In this document: in pieces, positions 8,958 to 18,204 of the stretch
Layout of the letters: the number at the start of each line of letters is the position of its first letter
Numbering within the stretch: the first letter of the stretch is position 1
DNA from: a gamma proteobacterium NOR5-3
GTDB lineage: Bacteria; Pseudomonadota; Gammaproteobacteria; Pseudomonadales; Halieaceae
Assembly (NCBI GenBank): GCA_000158155.1
Contig: DS999405.1
Location: 833,623-897,622 of the forward strand
Direction: 5' to 3'
Length of the DNA stretch: 64,000 bases
Made by a program: the position numbers and the translations under genes
The notes under the pieces: generated by a model
Told to the model about the DNA's origin: nothing
The model's database searches: none
Seen by the model: only the letters and a program-made list of their open reading frames with translations

Positions 8958-9070
8958 TGACGGGGCTCCACAGTCTAAAAATAGGGGATCAGCAAGCCAA
9001 CGCTACTGACCAAACAAGTAAGGGGCCGCAAGGGTACCCAACACAGGCAAGGGCGGGCAAGTTGGAAAAT

Positions 9071-9433
9071 CTAGGCGTCGGACTCAGAAGGTGCTGATGC
9101 ACGGCCGAGCCAGCCCAGAACCAGCGCCACCAGCAAAGCCAGCCCTGCACTAATACCGGTAAACAGAAGCAAGGGACGCAACGCATGAGCGGCCGCTTCC
9201 TGCCCCTGACTTAACCATTGAAACGCCAAAACCACCAGGGCCGGCGCGAAGGTCGGTGCTTCGGGCTGAATTAGTGCAGGGGTTAAGAGCAGGCTCAACA
9301 AAGGCAGCGACAGTAATAACTTAAACCCAAGAGACCAGCTCCGCAGCAACCACAGGTTCATCAGAGCGACAGCCAGCAGCGCCGAGAGAGCGTAGATGAT
9401 CAAAGCACCCAGATAAGCGGTTTCAGTGAGCAT
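9071..9433 (-). CDS. small integral membrane protein of unknown function
   Basis: 120 residues with about four predicted transmembrane helices: near 8-28 (ALIIYALSALLAVALMNLWL), 34-54, 62-76 and 88-108, with a short polar C-terminus (RASAPSESDA). It starts with ATG five bases after the ycgL stop, so it is the last gene of the dnaX-ebfC-recR-rnd-ycgL run. A membrane protein at this place is also found in Pseudomonas, but I do not know a function. Confidence 0.75.
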   Translation of the reverse strand: MLTETAYLGALIIYALSALLAVALMNLWLLRSWSLGFKLLLSLPLLSLLLTPALIQPEAPTFAPALVVLAFQWLSQGQEAAAHALRPLLLFTGISAGLALLVALVLGWLGRASAPSESDA

Positions 9434-9438
9434 GTTTC

Positions 9439-9717
9439 CTAATCCTCAATCTTTAACGTACTCAGAAGCGACTCTGAGAATGATGCAGGCGGCATTTGCA
9501 CGTAAAAACCGTTTTCCTCGAGCTCGCCCAGCACGGTCTGCGCGTCTGCCATCGCCAGCTTCCGCTGGGGGTCCAAAGCGATGACCAATGCGGATTCGGG
9601 ATCGCCAAACACCGACAACAAACTCTCCGGCACGCGCACGAGCCCCTCGTCCCGCTTTACATAAAGATACATACCCGCTTTACGGGGGCTGCGAAAAACC
9701 TCGCACAGAATCTTCAT
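9439..9717 (-). CDS. YcgL-domain protein
   Basis: A 92-residue YcgL-family protein of unknown molecular role. Family features are [19 protein letters not shown] at the start and FGDPESALVIALDP in the middle. The gene overlaps the end of rnd by an ATGA, so it is translationally coupled to RNase D; the rnd-ycgL pairing is widespread in gammaproteobacteria and suggests a connection with RNA metabolism. Confidence 0.93.
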   Translation of the reverse strand: MKILCEVFRSPRKAGMYLYVKRDEGLVRVPESLLSVFGDPESALVIALDPQRKLAMADAQTVLGELEENGFYVQMPPASFSESLLSTLKIED

Positions 9718-10832
9718 GGTTCCAAGGCACCGGGCAGGGATGCCCGCAACGGCGCTATCACAGCCGTCGCACGCCAGCCCTGCCAGCGCTGGGGCTCTAC
9801 GATCTCTACCCCGGACGCCTCACGCAACAGCAGCTCAAGGTCGGCGGTAGAGATAAGAATCTCCGGCGCCACGTTCAACTCTTCAGCTATTTGCCGTGCC
9901 CGCTGTCGCAGGGTCTTCAAAACGTTGCGCTGCGGGGCGGCCAGCGGTCCTGGCAGTGCATCGGGCAGCGCATCCTGGGACACGTCCTTGGCGCCTCGAA
10001 CACAGGCGAGCAAGGTATCACCTTGCTTGCGTATCACGGACGCGGGCAGAACGTCGAGATCCGTCAGCGCCTCAATATCTGCAGGCATAGACTGCGCGAT
10101 GGCGATGCAGGCTTTGTCTTCCACGATCCATCCCCGGGGTTTATCCACCGAGCGGGCCAGCGCTTCGCGCCATTCACACAGGCGCCGAAGCGCGTCCAGC
10201 TGTCTGGGTGAAAGCCGCGACGCAGACTTAACGCGACGATAAATATCCCGGTCACGCTCATTCAGCAGGCGAATAGCCTCCTCGCCCTCGTCAAGAATCC
10301 ATTCCATACGGCCCTGGGACAGGGCCAGATCCTTGAGGATCTTCCACGCGGGCACAAGCTTTAGCACATCCAGGGCAGCGTAGTGACACTGAGAGTCGCT
10401 CAGGGGGCGCTTCAGCCAGTCCGAGCGCGTCTCGCCCTTGTCTAACTCAACGCCAAGCAGTAATTCGATGAGCGCGCGGTAGCCCAGGCCAAAACCCTTG
10501 CCCAGGAGCGCCGTTGCGCGCTGAGTGTCAATCAACGGGCTGGGCACAACGCCGAGCCAATGCCGGAAAACTTCTAGGTCTTCGCTGCAGGAGTGCAAAA
10601 CCTTCCAGCACCCGGTATCGGTCATGAGCGCGCGGAGCCCGTCCAGATCCGTCACCTTCAGCGGATCGATGAGCCAGGCATGATCGTCACTGCACAGTTG
10701 AAGCAAGGCGATATGAGGATAATAAGTGTTGCGCCGCATGAACTCGGTATCCACCGCGATCTCTGAGGCGTTGCTCAGCGCGTCCAGTGCCTCGGCCAGG
10801 GCCTCGTCGCTCTCCACCAGAGTCCAGGTCAT
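9714..10832 (-). CDS. rnd: ribonuclease D
   Basis: A 372-residue 3'-to-5' exoribonuclease that trims tRNA precursors. The DEDDy exonuclease domain has [13 protein letters not shown] (Exo I), [13 protein letters not shown] (Exo II) and [15 protein letters not shown] (Exo III, with the Tyr-x3-Asp). One HRDC domain follows ([19 protein letters not shown] onward), and a second, weaker HRDC-like region lies near the C-terminus. It overlaps the upstream recR stop by ATGA and the downstream ycgL start by ATGA. Length agrees with E. coli RNase D (375). Confidence 0.95.
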   Translation of the reverse strand: MTWTLVESDEALAEALDALSNASEIAVDTEFMRRNTYYPHIALLQLCSDDHAWLIDPLKVTDLDGLRALMTDTGCWKVLHSCSEDLEVFRHWLGVVPSPLIDTQRATALLGKGFGLGYRALIELLLGVELDKGETRSDWLKRPLSDSQCHYAALDVLKLVPAWKILKDLALSQGRMEWILDEGEEAIRLLNERDRDIYRRVKSASRLSPRQLDALRRLCEWREALARSVDKPRGWIVEDKACIAIAQSMPADIEALTDLDVLPASVIRKQGDTLLACVRGAKDVSQDALPDALPGPLAAPQRNVLKTLRQRARQIAEELNVAPEILISTADLELLLREASGVEIVEPQRWQGWRATAVIAPLRASLPGALEP

Positions 10833-11437
10833 GATCCCCGCACCGGCTGACGGCCGCTGAACGCGTGCGCAAGTGTCGACCCGTCAACGTATTCAAGCTC
10901 TCCTCCCAAAGGAACGCCGTGCGCGATGCGCGACAAACGAGGAATCAAAGGCTCCAGCATGCGCGTTATGTAATAGGCGGTCGCTTCGCCTTCCACCGTG
11001 GGGTTGGTAGCAAGAATGACTTCCTGAACCTCACCGTCGCGCGCGAGCGCCTCAAGAATCGGCAAACCAATCTCCTCGGGACCGATACCATCAATAGGTG
11101 ACAGATGGCCCATAAGTACAAAGTAGCGCCCCCGGTAGCCGCCGGCCTGCTCGATCGCCAGGATGTCGCCGGGCGTCTCTACAATACACAGCAGGGTCGG
11201 ATCCCGCCCGGTATCAGAACAAATCCCACACAGTACAGCCTCAGCGAGATTGCGACACTGCTGGCAGCGTCCAACGCGCTCAACGGCGTCCGCCAGGGAC
11301 CGACTCAGCGTGAGCGCGCCCTCTCGATTACGCTCCAGAAGATGCAGCGCCATGCGCTGCGCAGACTTGGGACCTACTCCGGGAAGACATCGAAGACCCT
11401 CGATGAGGGCATCCATGGCGGGGCTAAAACGATACAT
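10829..11437 (-). CDS. recR: recombination mediator protein RecR
   Basis: A 202-residue protein that works with RecO (and RecF) to load RecA on gapped DNA. It shows an N-terminal helix-hairpin-helix ([20 protein letters not shown], about 16-35), a four-cysteine zinc site (CQQC...CGIC, about 57-72) and a Toprim domain ([19 protein letters not shown]). The ATG shares its A with the ebfC stop codon (TAATG), so the two are coupled, and its own stop overlaps rnd. Length is standard. Confidence 0.96.
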   Translation of the reverse strand: MYRFSPAMDALIEGLRCLPGVGPKSAQRMALHLLERNREGALTLSRSLADAVERVGRCQQCRNLAEAVLCGICSDTGRDPTLLCIVETPGDILAIEQAGGYRGRYFVLMGHLSPIDGIGPEEIGLPILEALARDGEVQEVILATNPTVEGEATAYYITRMLEPLIPRLSRIAHGVPLGGELEYVDGSTLAHAFSGRQPVRGS

Positions 11438-11760
11438 TAAAAGGGAAACTTGAAGCCGGCAGGAAGCGACAGACCACCGGTAAGGTCTTGCATTGCCTGG
11501 CGGTTGGTTTCTTCCACGCGCCGCACCGCGTCATTAACCGCGGCTGCGAGCAGGTCTTCCAGCACCGTCTTATCTTCGCCAAGAACACTGGGATCAATCT
11601 GTACGCGACGAACATCATGGCGACCCGTCATTGTCACGGTCACCATCCCCGCTCCCGCCTCACCTACCACCTCACGCTCAGCCATCTCTTCCTGTGCTTT
11701 TTGCATGTCAGCCTGCATCTTTTGCGCCTGCTGCATGATGTCACCCAAACCGCCCTTCAT
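11437..11760 (-). CDS. ebfC: YbaB/EbfC nucleoid-associated protein
   Basis: A 107-residue DNA-binding nucleoid-associated protein. The Met/Gln-rich first helix ([20 protein letters not shown]) and the strand [20 protein letters not shown] are typical of the family. It sits between dnaX and recR as in most proteobacteria, 47 bases after dnaX, and its TAA overlaps the recR ATG. ATG start. Confidence 0.95.
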   Translation of the reverse strand: MKGGLGDIMQQAQKMQADMQKAQEEMAEREVVGEAGAGMVTVTMTGRHDVRRVQIDPSVLGEDKTVLEDLLAAAVNDAVRRVEETNRQAMQDLTGGLSLPAGFKFPF

Positions 11761-11807
11761 CTCACTCCTCTCCTTTCATCGTTTACCTTGGGCACCCGAA
11801 CCTGCGC

Positions 11808-13481
11808 TCAGGGACTTTCTACCGTCACTGAACCTTGCAACACTTTTGCATCAAAGTCCTGAAGTAGCTGCATGACCTGTGGATCTTCGTTGATTTCGGT
11901 TTCTGCAATCGCCAGGCGCTCGGCCTCCAATCGCATACGACGCATCGCCGGAGTCTCCTCGGTCACCGGGCCTGGCGTAATGGATACTTCGCAAGGCTCT
12001 TTGCGCCAGTCTGACAGGGCTTTGGCAAGCACCGCTATGTGACGATCGTTAAACAAATTAGCGCGGCTTTCATCGAGCATCATATGCCAGGACGCTCCCT
12101 GCACGCTTTGAAGGATGCAGTGCGACGCGATATTCAGCGCACTGCCGCTTAATCCAAGCTCTGACAGAATTTCGTGCCACGGCGCACCCGCCTCAGACCT
12201 GTGAGCCGTTGAGGGAACATTTACTGTGCAGGGGTCAGCGGATTCACTGGACATGGCTGCGCTGTTAACACTGCTCGATGCCGGACTACCGGGCGCCGCC
12301 GAGGGCGGCTCAGGCTTTTTTGCGGGTACCTCGACCTCCGCTGCCGTCGGGCGAGACTCCTGTAAATCCGCCGCCGTCAACCCTGGATCCAGTGCCACAA
12401 CCGGGCGGAACGCCAGGAGTCTGAGCACCAGCATCTCAAACGCTGCGCGGGGATCGCTAGCCTGCACAATTTGCGCCCGTGCCCCCAGAGCCAGCTCGTA
12501 GAACAGCTGGACATCCTCTGCCGTCATTCGACCGGCGAGGTCTGCCAGACGCTCGGCGTCACCAAACTCCCGGTCAATAGCTTCGGGTACCGCCTGCGCC
12601 AGCGCGCAGCGATGCAGCACACTGCCAAGTTCATCCACCGCTGACGCGAAATCCACGCCCTGCTCATCCATCTGCGCACAGCACCCCATAAGGGCGCCGG
12701 CATCATCTGCAAGGAGGGCTTCAAGCAATTCGTGGACATGCCGTCGGTCCACAGACCCCAGCATGCTGGCGACCTCGGCATCGCGCAGAGCACCGTCACC
12801 AAAGGCAATCGCCTGATCGGTGAGACTCAAAGCATCGCGCATACTGCCCGCAGCCGCCCGTCCAAGCTGCCAAAGCGCGGGCTCATCAAAATCGACTTTT
12901 TCCTGCGCCAAAATATCCCGAAGATGCTCTACAACACGCTCTGCAGACATATTCTTGAGATTGAACTGAAGGCACCGCGATAACACGGTTGCGGGCAGCT
13001 TCTGGGGATCGGTAGTAGCGAGCAGAAACTTAACGTGCGCCGGAGGCTCTTCCAGCGTCTTGAGCAGCGCATTGAAAGAATGTCCCGACAGCATGTGCAC
13101 CTCATCGATGAGGTAGACCTTGTAGCGAGACCGGGTCGGCGCATATTGAACGTTGTCGAGCAGCTCCCGGGTATCTTCGACTTTGGTGCGCGACGCCGCA
13201 TCCACCTCGATAAGGTCAACGCTGCGCCCCTCGGTAATCTCCAGGCAGCTGCCGCACTCGCCGCAGGGAGAGGCGCTAACGCCTTTCTCGCAGTTCAGGC
13301 AACGCGCAAGAATCCGGGCAATCGTGGTTTTGCCCACACCCCGGGTACCGGTGAACAGGTAAGCGTGATGAAGCCGATTGCTATCCAGCGCATGGCGCAG
13401 GGCCTGCAGCACATGCTCCTGGCCAACCAGGGCATCAAATGTGGCCGGGCGCCATTTTCTCGCCAGCACCTGATAGGACAT
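11808..13481 (-). CDS. dnaX: DNA polymerase III tau subunit (and gamma by frameshift)
   Basis: The 557-residue clamp-loader ATPase. Walker A is GTRGVGKTT (about 45-53), a four-cysteine zinc module runs from CLNCEKG to CGECGSC, Walker B is IDEVHMLSG and the sensor is VLSRCLQFN. The C-terminal third is Pro/Ala/Ser-rich linker followed by a tau-specific domain. An A_AAA_AAG slippery site in frame at codons 387-389 with a downstream stem should yield a 390-residue gamma (see separate entry). ATG start. It lies 87 bases after the SRP RNA gene and leads ebfC-recR-rnd-ycgL. Confidence 0.96.
   Translation of the reverse strand: MSYQVLARKWRPATFDALVGQEHVLQALRHALDSNRLHHAYLFTGTRGVGKTTIARILARCLNCEKGVSASPCGECGSCLEITEGRSVDLIEVDAASRTKVEDTRELLDNVQYAPTRSRYKVYLIDEVHMLSGHSFNALLKTLEEPPAHVKFLLATTDPQKLPATVLSRCLQFNLKNMSAERVVEHLRDILAQEKVDFDEPALWQLGRAAAGSMRDALSLTDQAIAFGDGALRDAEVASMLGSVDRRHVHELLEALLADDAGALMGCCAQMDEQGVDFASAVDELGSVLHRCALAQAVPEAIDREFGDAERLADLAGRMTAEDVQLFYELALGARAQIVQASDPRAAFEMLVLRLLAFRPVVALDPGLTAADLQESRPTAAEVEVPAKKPEPPSAAPGSPASSSVNSAAMSSESADPCTVNVPSTAHRSEAGAPWHEILSELGLSGSALNIASHCILQSVQGASWHMMLDESRANLFNDRHIAVLAKALSDWRKEPCEVSITPGPVTEETPAMRRMRLEAERLAIAETEINEDPQVMQLLQDFDAKVLQGSVTVESP
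12295..12321 (-). promoter_or_regulatory. programmed -1 ribosomal frameshift cassette in dnaX
   Basis: On the coding strand, GCA AAA AAG CCT GAG contains the heptamer A_AAA_AAG (12321-12315) in the right register. Slipping back one base gives AAA AAA GCC TGA, so translation stops at 12312-12310. Five bases after the heptamer is a perfect 6-bp stem, GCCGCC-CTC-GGCGGC (12309-12295). GGAGG and GAGG lie about 14 and 8 bases upstream of the heptamer and could act as the stimulatory Shine-Dalgarno-like element. This is the same architecture as E. coli dnaX, where the same heptamer makes gamma. Product predicted: gamma of 390 residues ending Ala-Lys-Lys-Ala. Confidence 0.85.
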
Positions 13482-13568
13482 ATCGATTCCGTAACTGGAC
13501 GTCCCGTTTATCGGGCCGTCATCTCTGACGCTACTCGTACACGAGCTTTAACCGCGCCGAAATGGAAG

Positions 13569-13676
13569 CGGCCCGGACAGCCACACCCCGGCACATGTAC
13601 CAGCAATTACCGTTGCTCCCTTCCGGGCCTGGCGGAGTTCACTGCCTGACATTGCGAGGGGACCGCCCGGGCCACC
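13569..13676 (-). ncRNA. ffs: signal recognition particle 4.5S RNA, small bacterial type
   Basis: About 108 bases. The conserved apical domain reads GCCAGGCCCGGAAGGGAGCA on the minus strand, the SRP54-binding loop (CCAGG...CCGGAAGGaAGCA-type) of the 4.5S RNA. The two ends pair through GGCCCGG (13673-13667) and CCGGGCC (13576-13570), which sets the boundaries within a few bases. The RNA binds Ffh to target membrane proteins. Its place just upstream of dnaX matches Pseudomonas. Confidence 0.93.
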
Positions 13677-13703
13677 CTAAAACCCCGACAAGCGGGGAGG
13701 CGC

Positions 13704-13732
13704 ATTGTCGCCAAATCCCCTCGCGGGAGCAA
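13704..13732 (-). promoter_or_regulatory. candidate promoter for the SRP RNA
   Basis: Minus strand TTGCTC (13732-13727), a 17-base spacer and GACAAT (13709-13704). Transcription would begin near 13697. A hairpin CCCCG-CTTGT-CGGGG followed by TTTT (13697-13679) lies between this start and the mature RNA, so it would be a leader to be processed off, or a weak attenuating hairpin. The elements are imperfect; prediction only. Confidence 0.35.
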
Positions 13733-13861
13733 GGCGAAAGGCACACTCATTCTATTACCCCCGAACTGTGCAGGCCTAAAACGACGATTATCGCCACAAT
13801 TGTTGCGTCAGCGCATCCAGTTAAGCGGCAACAGCGTAGATGTTACTATCTCTTACATTGA

Positions 13862-13880
13862 TGTTATGATTTATAACATT
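13862..13880. promoter_or_regulatory. inverted repeat, candidate TetR operator of the RND operon
   Basis: ATGTTAT-GATTT-ATAACAT, perfect 7-bp arms around a 5-base centre, 21 bases before the ATG of the membrane fusion protein gene. A 19-bp palindrome at the promoter of an efflux operon that ends in its own TetR gene is the usual arrangement for autoregulated RND pumps. Surrounding AT-rich sequence (TTACAT at 13854-13859, TATAAC inside the right arm) could form the promoter, so binding would block RNA polymerase. Confidence 0.5.
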
Positions 13881-13901
13881 GCGCACCACAGGACTTTTCA
13901 C

Positions 13902-15047
13902 ATGATCAGCAACAACCCCCCGAATGGCTGGGCAAGCAACGCTATAGCGTTTGCCACTGCCGTGGGCATCACTGCAGTGGTGACAGTTATGCTGCACGCA
14001 CGTGTCGCGGCACAGGAGACACCCACTACCCGGGCACCGATGCCTGTCGTGCAGACCCAATACCGTGTGCAGACATCTTTTGAGCGCGAACAACGTTTTC
14101 TGGGACTGGTTCAGGCGGCCAGCCGGAGTCAAATCGGTTTCGAAGTACCGGGCGCCATCGCCAGGATCCACGTACATGAAGGCCAGGCAGTGGATGCGGG
14201 CGATCCCCTTGCCAGCCTGGACACCCAGGCCCTGGCGGCCCGCCGCGACGCGGCCGCATTTGCGGTAGAGCGGGCCCGAGCAGAGCTCGAACTCGCCACG
14301 GCAAGAACCACCCGTCAGGCGCCTTTAGTGCAGAGCGGCGCCATATCCGCACAGCTCTTTGATGACACGCGCCTTGCGGAAAAGGCGATTGCCTCTGCGC
14401 TTGCGGCGGCACAGTCCCAACTAGACGCACTGGACATTGATCTTGAAAAATCGGTACTTCGCGCCCCTTACGCCGCGCGCATCGGTCGACAGTTGCTCGA
14501 TCGCGGCGCGGTAACCCAGCCGGGCACTCCCGTATTCACCTTAACGTCCATAGCCGAAAGAGAGGCCCATATCGGCATTGCCGTAGAGCAGGCTCAATAT
14601 CTCGAAACCGGTCGGACCTACCCTTTGCAATGGCGCGGACAAGCTATGGAAGCCACGCTGCTCGCAGTGCGCCCCGACGTCAACCCCATCAGCATGACAA
14701 CGGTAGCGATTTTTTCAGTCACGGCAGAACTCGAGGCATTTGACGGAGAGCCCGTATCGGTCAGCTTGCCCCGCACCGAGCCCGAAGCAGGAGGCTGGCT
14801 ACCGCTATCGTCGCTTATCGAAGGCGAGCGAGGCATCTGGACAGTACTGGCGTTGCGAGAGCGCACCGGGGGAACCGTTGCCCTTCGCGAGGCGGTCGAG
14901 GTCCTGCATGTAAGTGGTAATCGAGCCTACGTGCGCGGCTCGGTGAACAATGGGGACCGGGTGATTGCCGATGGGGTGCATCGCATCGCGCCGGGAACTC
15001 TTGTGGCCCCCCTGGCCCTTAGCAGCGTTGCCGTTTCGGAGCTCTAA
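13902..15047 (+). CDS. RND efflux periplasmic adaptor (membrane fusion protein)
   Basis: About 381 residues. It links an inner-membrane RND pump to an outer-membrane channel. An N-terminal transmembrane anchor or signal (AIAFATAVGITAVVTVML) is followed by the lipoyl half-motif (GFEVPGAIARIHVHEGQAVDAGDPL, ends shown as GFEVPG and AGDPL), a helical hairpin rich in Ala, Arg and Glu, the second lipoyl half (LRAPYAARIGRQLLDRGAVT) and a beta-barrel domain. I start at the ATG 13902 (MISNNPPNG) because the signal begins properly there; the open frame extends to 13800. The permease starts two bases after its stop. Confidence 0.9.
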   Translation: MISNNPPNGWASNAIAFATAVGITAVVTVMLHARVAAQETPTTRAPMPVVQTQYRVQTSFEREQRFLGLVQAASRSQIGFEVPGAIARIHVHEGQAVDAGDPLASLDTQALAARRDAAAFAVERARAELELATARTTRQAPLVQSGAISAQLFDDTRLAEKAIASALAAAQSQLDALDIDLEKSVLRAPYAARIGRQLLDRGAVTQPGTPVFTLTSIAEREAHIGIAVEQAQYLETGRTYPLQWRGQAMEATLLAVRPDVNPISMTTVAIFSVTAELEAFDGEPVSVSLPRTEPEAGGWLPLSSLIEGERGIWTVLALRERTGGTVALREAVEVLHVSGNRAYVRGSVNNGDRVIADGVHRIAPGTLVAPLALSSVAVSEL

Positions 15048-15049
15048 GC

Positions 15050-18000
15050 ATGCTTGCAAAGCTTTTGTATTCGCACAGCCGCTACCTGTGGCTCACCGTG
15101 TTGGTCATCCTCATGGTCGGGGTAGCCAGCCTGCGTTCCCTGGGACGGCAGGAAGATCCAACGATCACCAACTTTGTCGCCACGGTCACCACCTTTTTCC
15201 CCGGCGCCGAACCGGCGCGGATCGAAGCACTGGTAAGCAAGCCTATCGAAGAGGAGCTTCGCGGCATTGCGGAAGTCGACGAAGTAAAGTCCACATCATC
15301 CACCGGCGTATCATCTATTGTCATAGAGCTCTATGACACGCTGCAAGCTGATGAAATCGAGCGCGCCTGGTCCGAGGTACGCGATGCTTTAGACGACGCC
15401 AGCAGACAGTTTCCCGCCGGCGTAGGCGCACCCGTATTCGACAACGACCGCACCACGGCCTACGTACGCATCATCGCAGTCAATGCAGCCCCGGGCTATG
15501 AACTATCGGTGCCCCTTCTGAGCCGTAGCGCCGCGGATCTCGCCGAGCGAGCAAGAAACTTTCCCGGCACACAGTTTGTTGACATCTATGGCGAGGCCTC
15601 CGAGGAGATTCGCGTCGATGTCAACGAACAGGCGATGCTGGCCCGCGGTATAGGCATCGCCGAACTGACCCGCTCCTTACGCGGCGCAGACTCCCGGCGA
15701 GCCTCCGGTCGCGCCAGCGGAGACACCAACGATCTTCTGATCGAAATAGATGGGGAGTTTGACTCCGCTGCGCGGGTCGCGAACGTGATTGTCCGCACGG
15801 ACCGAAGCGGCAATGCGGTCAGTGTCAGCGACATTGCCCGGGTGTATCGAGCAGAGCAGACCCCTCCCCTGTCTATGGCGCTGACCGACGGCCGGCGAGG
15901 CATTCTTTTGGGCGTCGCTATGAACGATGGGCTTCAGGTGGACCGATGGAGCAAAGACTTTGACATCTTTCTCAACGCATACCGCGCACAGGCGCCTGCG
16001 GGAATTGAGATCACGAGCAGCTACAACCAGGCCACTTACACCGAGGCGAGACTCGCCGGTGTCTTGAGCAATCTCGCCATCGGCGTGGTACTGGTATTGC
16101 TGGTGCTACTGTTCACTCTGGGACTGCGGGCCGCTGCCGTCGTGGCCATTATTCTTCCCCTGTGCACCCTTGTCTCTCTGGTCATCATGAATCAGATCGG
16201 CTTACCGATTCACCAGATGTCGGTTACCGGGCTGGTGGTAGCCCTGGGGTTACTGGTTGATGGCTCGATTGTCATGACCGACGAAGTTCGCAAGCGGCTT
16301 TTGGATAACGAGCCTCCCCTGGACGCCATTGGTGACTCTGTACAAAGAATGCGGATCCCTCTGCTGTCATCCACGGCTACGACGATTCTAGCCTTTGTAC
16401 CCATGGTGATCCTGCCGGGACCTGCGGGCGATTTTCTCGGATCAATCGCCAAGGCGGTGGTCATCATGCTGGCATCATCCTTAGTCCTGGCATTGGTAAT
16501 CACCCCGGTACTGGCTGCGCGCATGCTCCCGGCCGGTCTGAACAAAGGCCAGCACTGGTGGGAAACCGGCGTATCAAGCGGTGCCATGGGCAAAGCGCTA
16601 TCCAACGCCCTGGACTGGTCCATTCGCAACCCTTTGGGGTCTGTCGCTCTCGCCCTAGCCCTGCCGATCGCGGGATTTCTTGCCTTTCCCACGCTGACAG
16701 CGCAGTTTTTCCCGGGGACAGATCGCGATCAGCTGGCACTGAAAGTGACTCTGCCTCCGGGGCGTTCCATCAATGATACCTACAAGCTGGTACAGCAGCT
16801 CGATACCCGTCTTCGACAGGAACCACTGATCCGCCGCGTTGACTGGACCATCGGCGAGAGTCCGCCGCAGTTTTACTACAACCTGGTACGCAATAAAGAA
16901 GGCATCCCGAGTTACGCCCAGGCCATGGTACTCACACACGATGAAAATCAGACCGATGACTTGATCCGCAGGCTGCAAACCCAACTGGACGAAGAGTATC
17001 CGCAAGCCCGAATTGTTGTCATCGGCATTGATCAGGGACCGCCGGTGGCGGCACCTTTGGAAATCGAGTTGCTGGGCCCGGATCTGGAGACCCTCCGCCA
17101 ACTGGGCGAGGCGTTTCGCCTGCGCATGGAGCGTGTCCCGGACATTACCCACAGCAACACAAGCCTGGTCGCCGGCGCCCCCAAACTCGTCTTTACGCTT
17201 GATGAGCAGCGCGTACGCATGGCGGGACTCGACTTGGCCACCGTAGCCGACACGCTGGATGCGGCGCTTCGCGGGAGCATTGGCGGAGAAATTTTAGAGG
17301 GTACCGAGCGCCTACCGGTTCGCGCGCGCCTCAGCGAAAACGACTGGTCGGACCCCGAACAAATCGCCAGCATCCGATTACCCCTCCCCGCCTCCGACGG
17401 CGACAGCAGAACGCTACAAAGCATTAGCCTTAGCACCCTTGGACGTTTTGAATTAAAGCCGGCCAACAGCCCCATCACCCGCAAAGACGGCGAACGCATA
17501 AACACGATTCAGGGTTTCGTCACCCGGGGCGTCCTGGCCGAAGAAGCGCTGAAGCAGCTGCAGGCGATTCTGAGCGAGGACCCCGTGGCCTTACCTTTTG
17601 GATATCGGTACCGGTTTGGCGGTAACTCCGACGCGCGCGCCAGCGTCGTGCAACAGATTACTGCTCCCATGGGCCTCATTGTCGCGGCGCTGATTGCCAC
17701 CATCGTACTGACGTTTAATTCCTGGCGACTGTCAGCGGTAGCGTTCACCGTCTTCGTGCTTTCCATGGGCTTGAGCCTGCTGTCGCTCGCAGTGTTTCGC
17801 TATCCATTTGGTGTGCAGGCGCTTATTGGCGTCATTGGCTCCATTGGCGTATCTATTAATGCCGCAATTATCATACTCACGGCGCTGCAGCTGGACACCC
17901 GGGCCGCTCGCGGAGAACCCCAAGCTGTGCGCGATGTAGTCATGGACTCCAGTCGACACATCGTGTCCACAACCATCACGACTTCGGGGGTTTTCTCCCG

Positions 18001-18204
18001 CTGATTCTCGAGGGCAGCCAGTTCTGGCCCCCATTCGCAATGGCTATCGCTGGCGGTGTACTACTTTCGACAATCGTCTCTTTCTTCTACATCCCCCCCA
18101 TGTTTATGCTGTGCTATCGACGGAAACACCGCCGACTCCAAGCCGAGCAGCATCCGACATTAATGCAGGGCACAATAGGCCCCTTAAATAGCAACAGCAG
18201 ATGA
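15050..18204 (+). pseudogene. RND efflux permease, interrupted by a one-base frameshift near the 3' end
   Basis: An inner-membrane proton-driven RND pump (AcrB/HAE-type fold: two repeats of a transmembrane helix plus periplasmic porter loops and five helices). The first frame gives 984 residues and stops at 18002-18004 after TTITTSGVFSR. The family ending continues in the -1 frame from 17983: FGGFLPLILEGSQFWPPF, then AMAIAGGVLLSTIVSFF, stopping at 18202-18204. The restored protein would be about 1,050 residues, the normal size. The restored stop overlaps the TetR ATG by ATGA. The break sits in ACTTCGGGGGTTTTC. In helix 4 the usual LLVDD/LLVDN reads LLVDG, keeping one Asp. Deletion, sequencing error or recoding are all possible. 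Confidence 0.85.
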
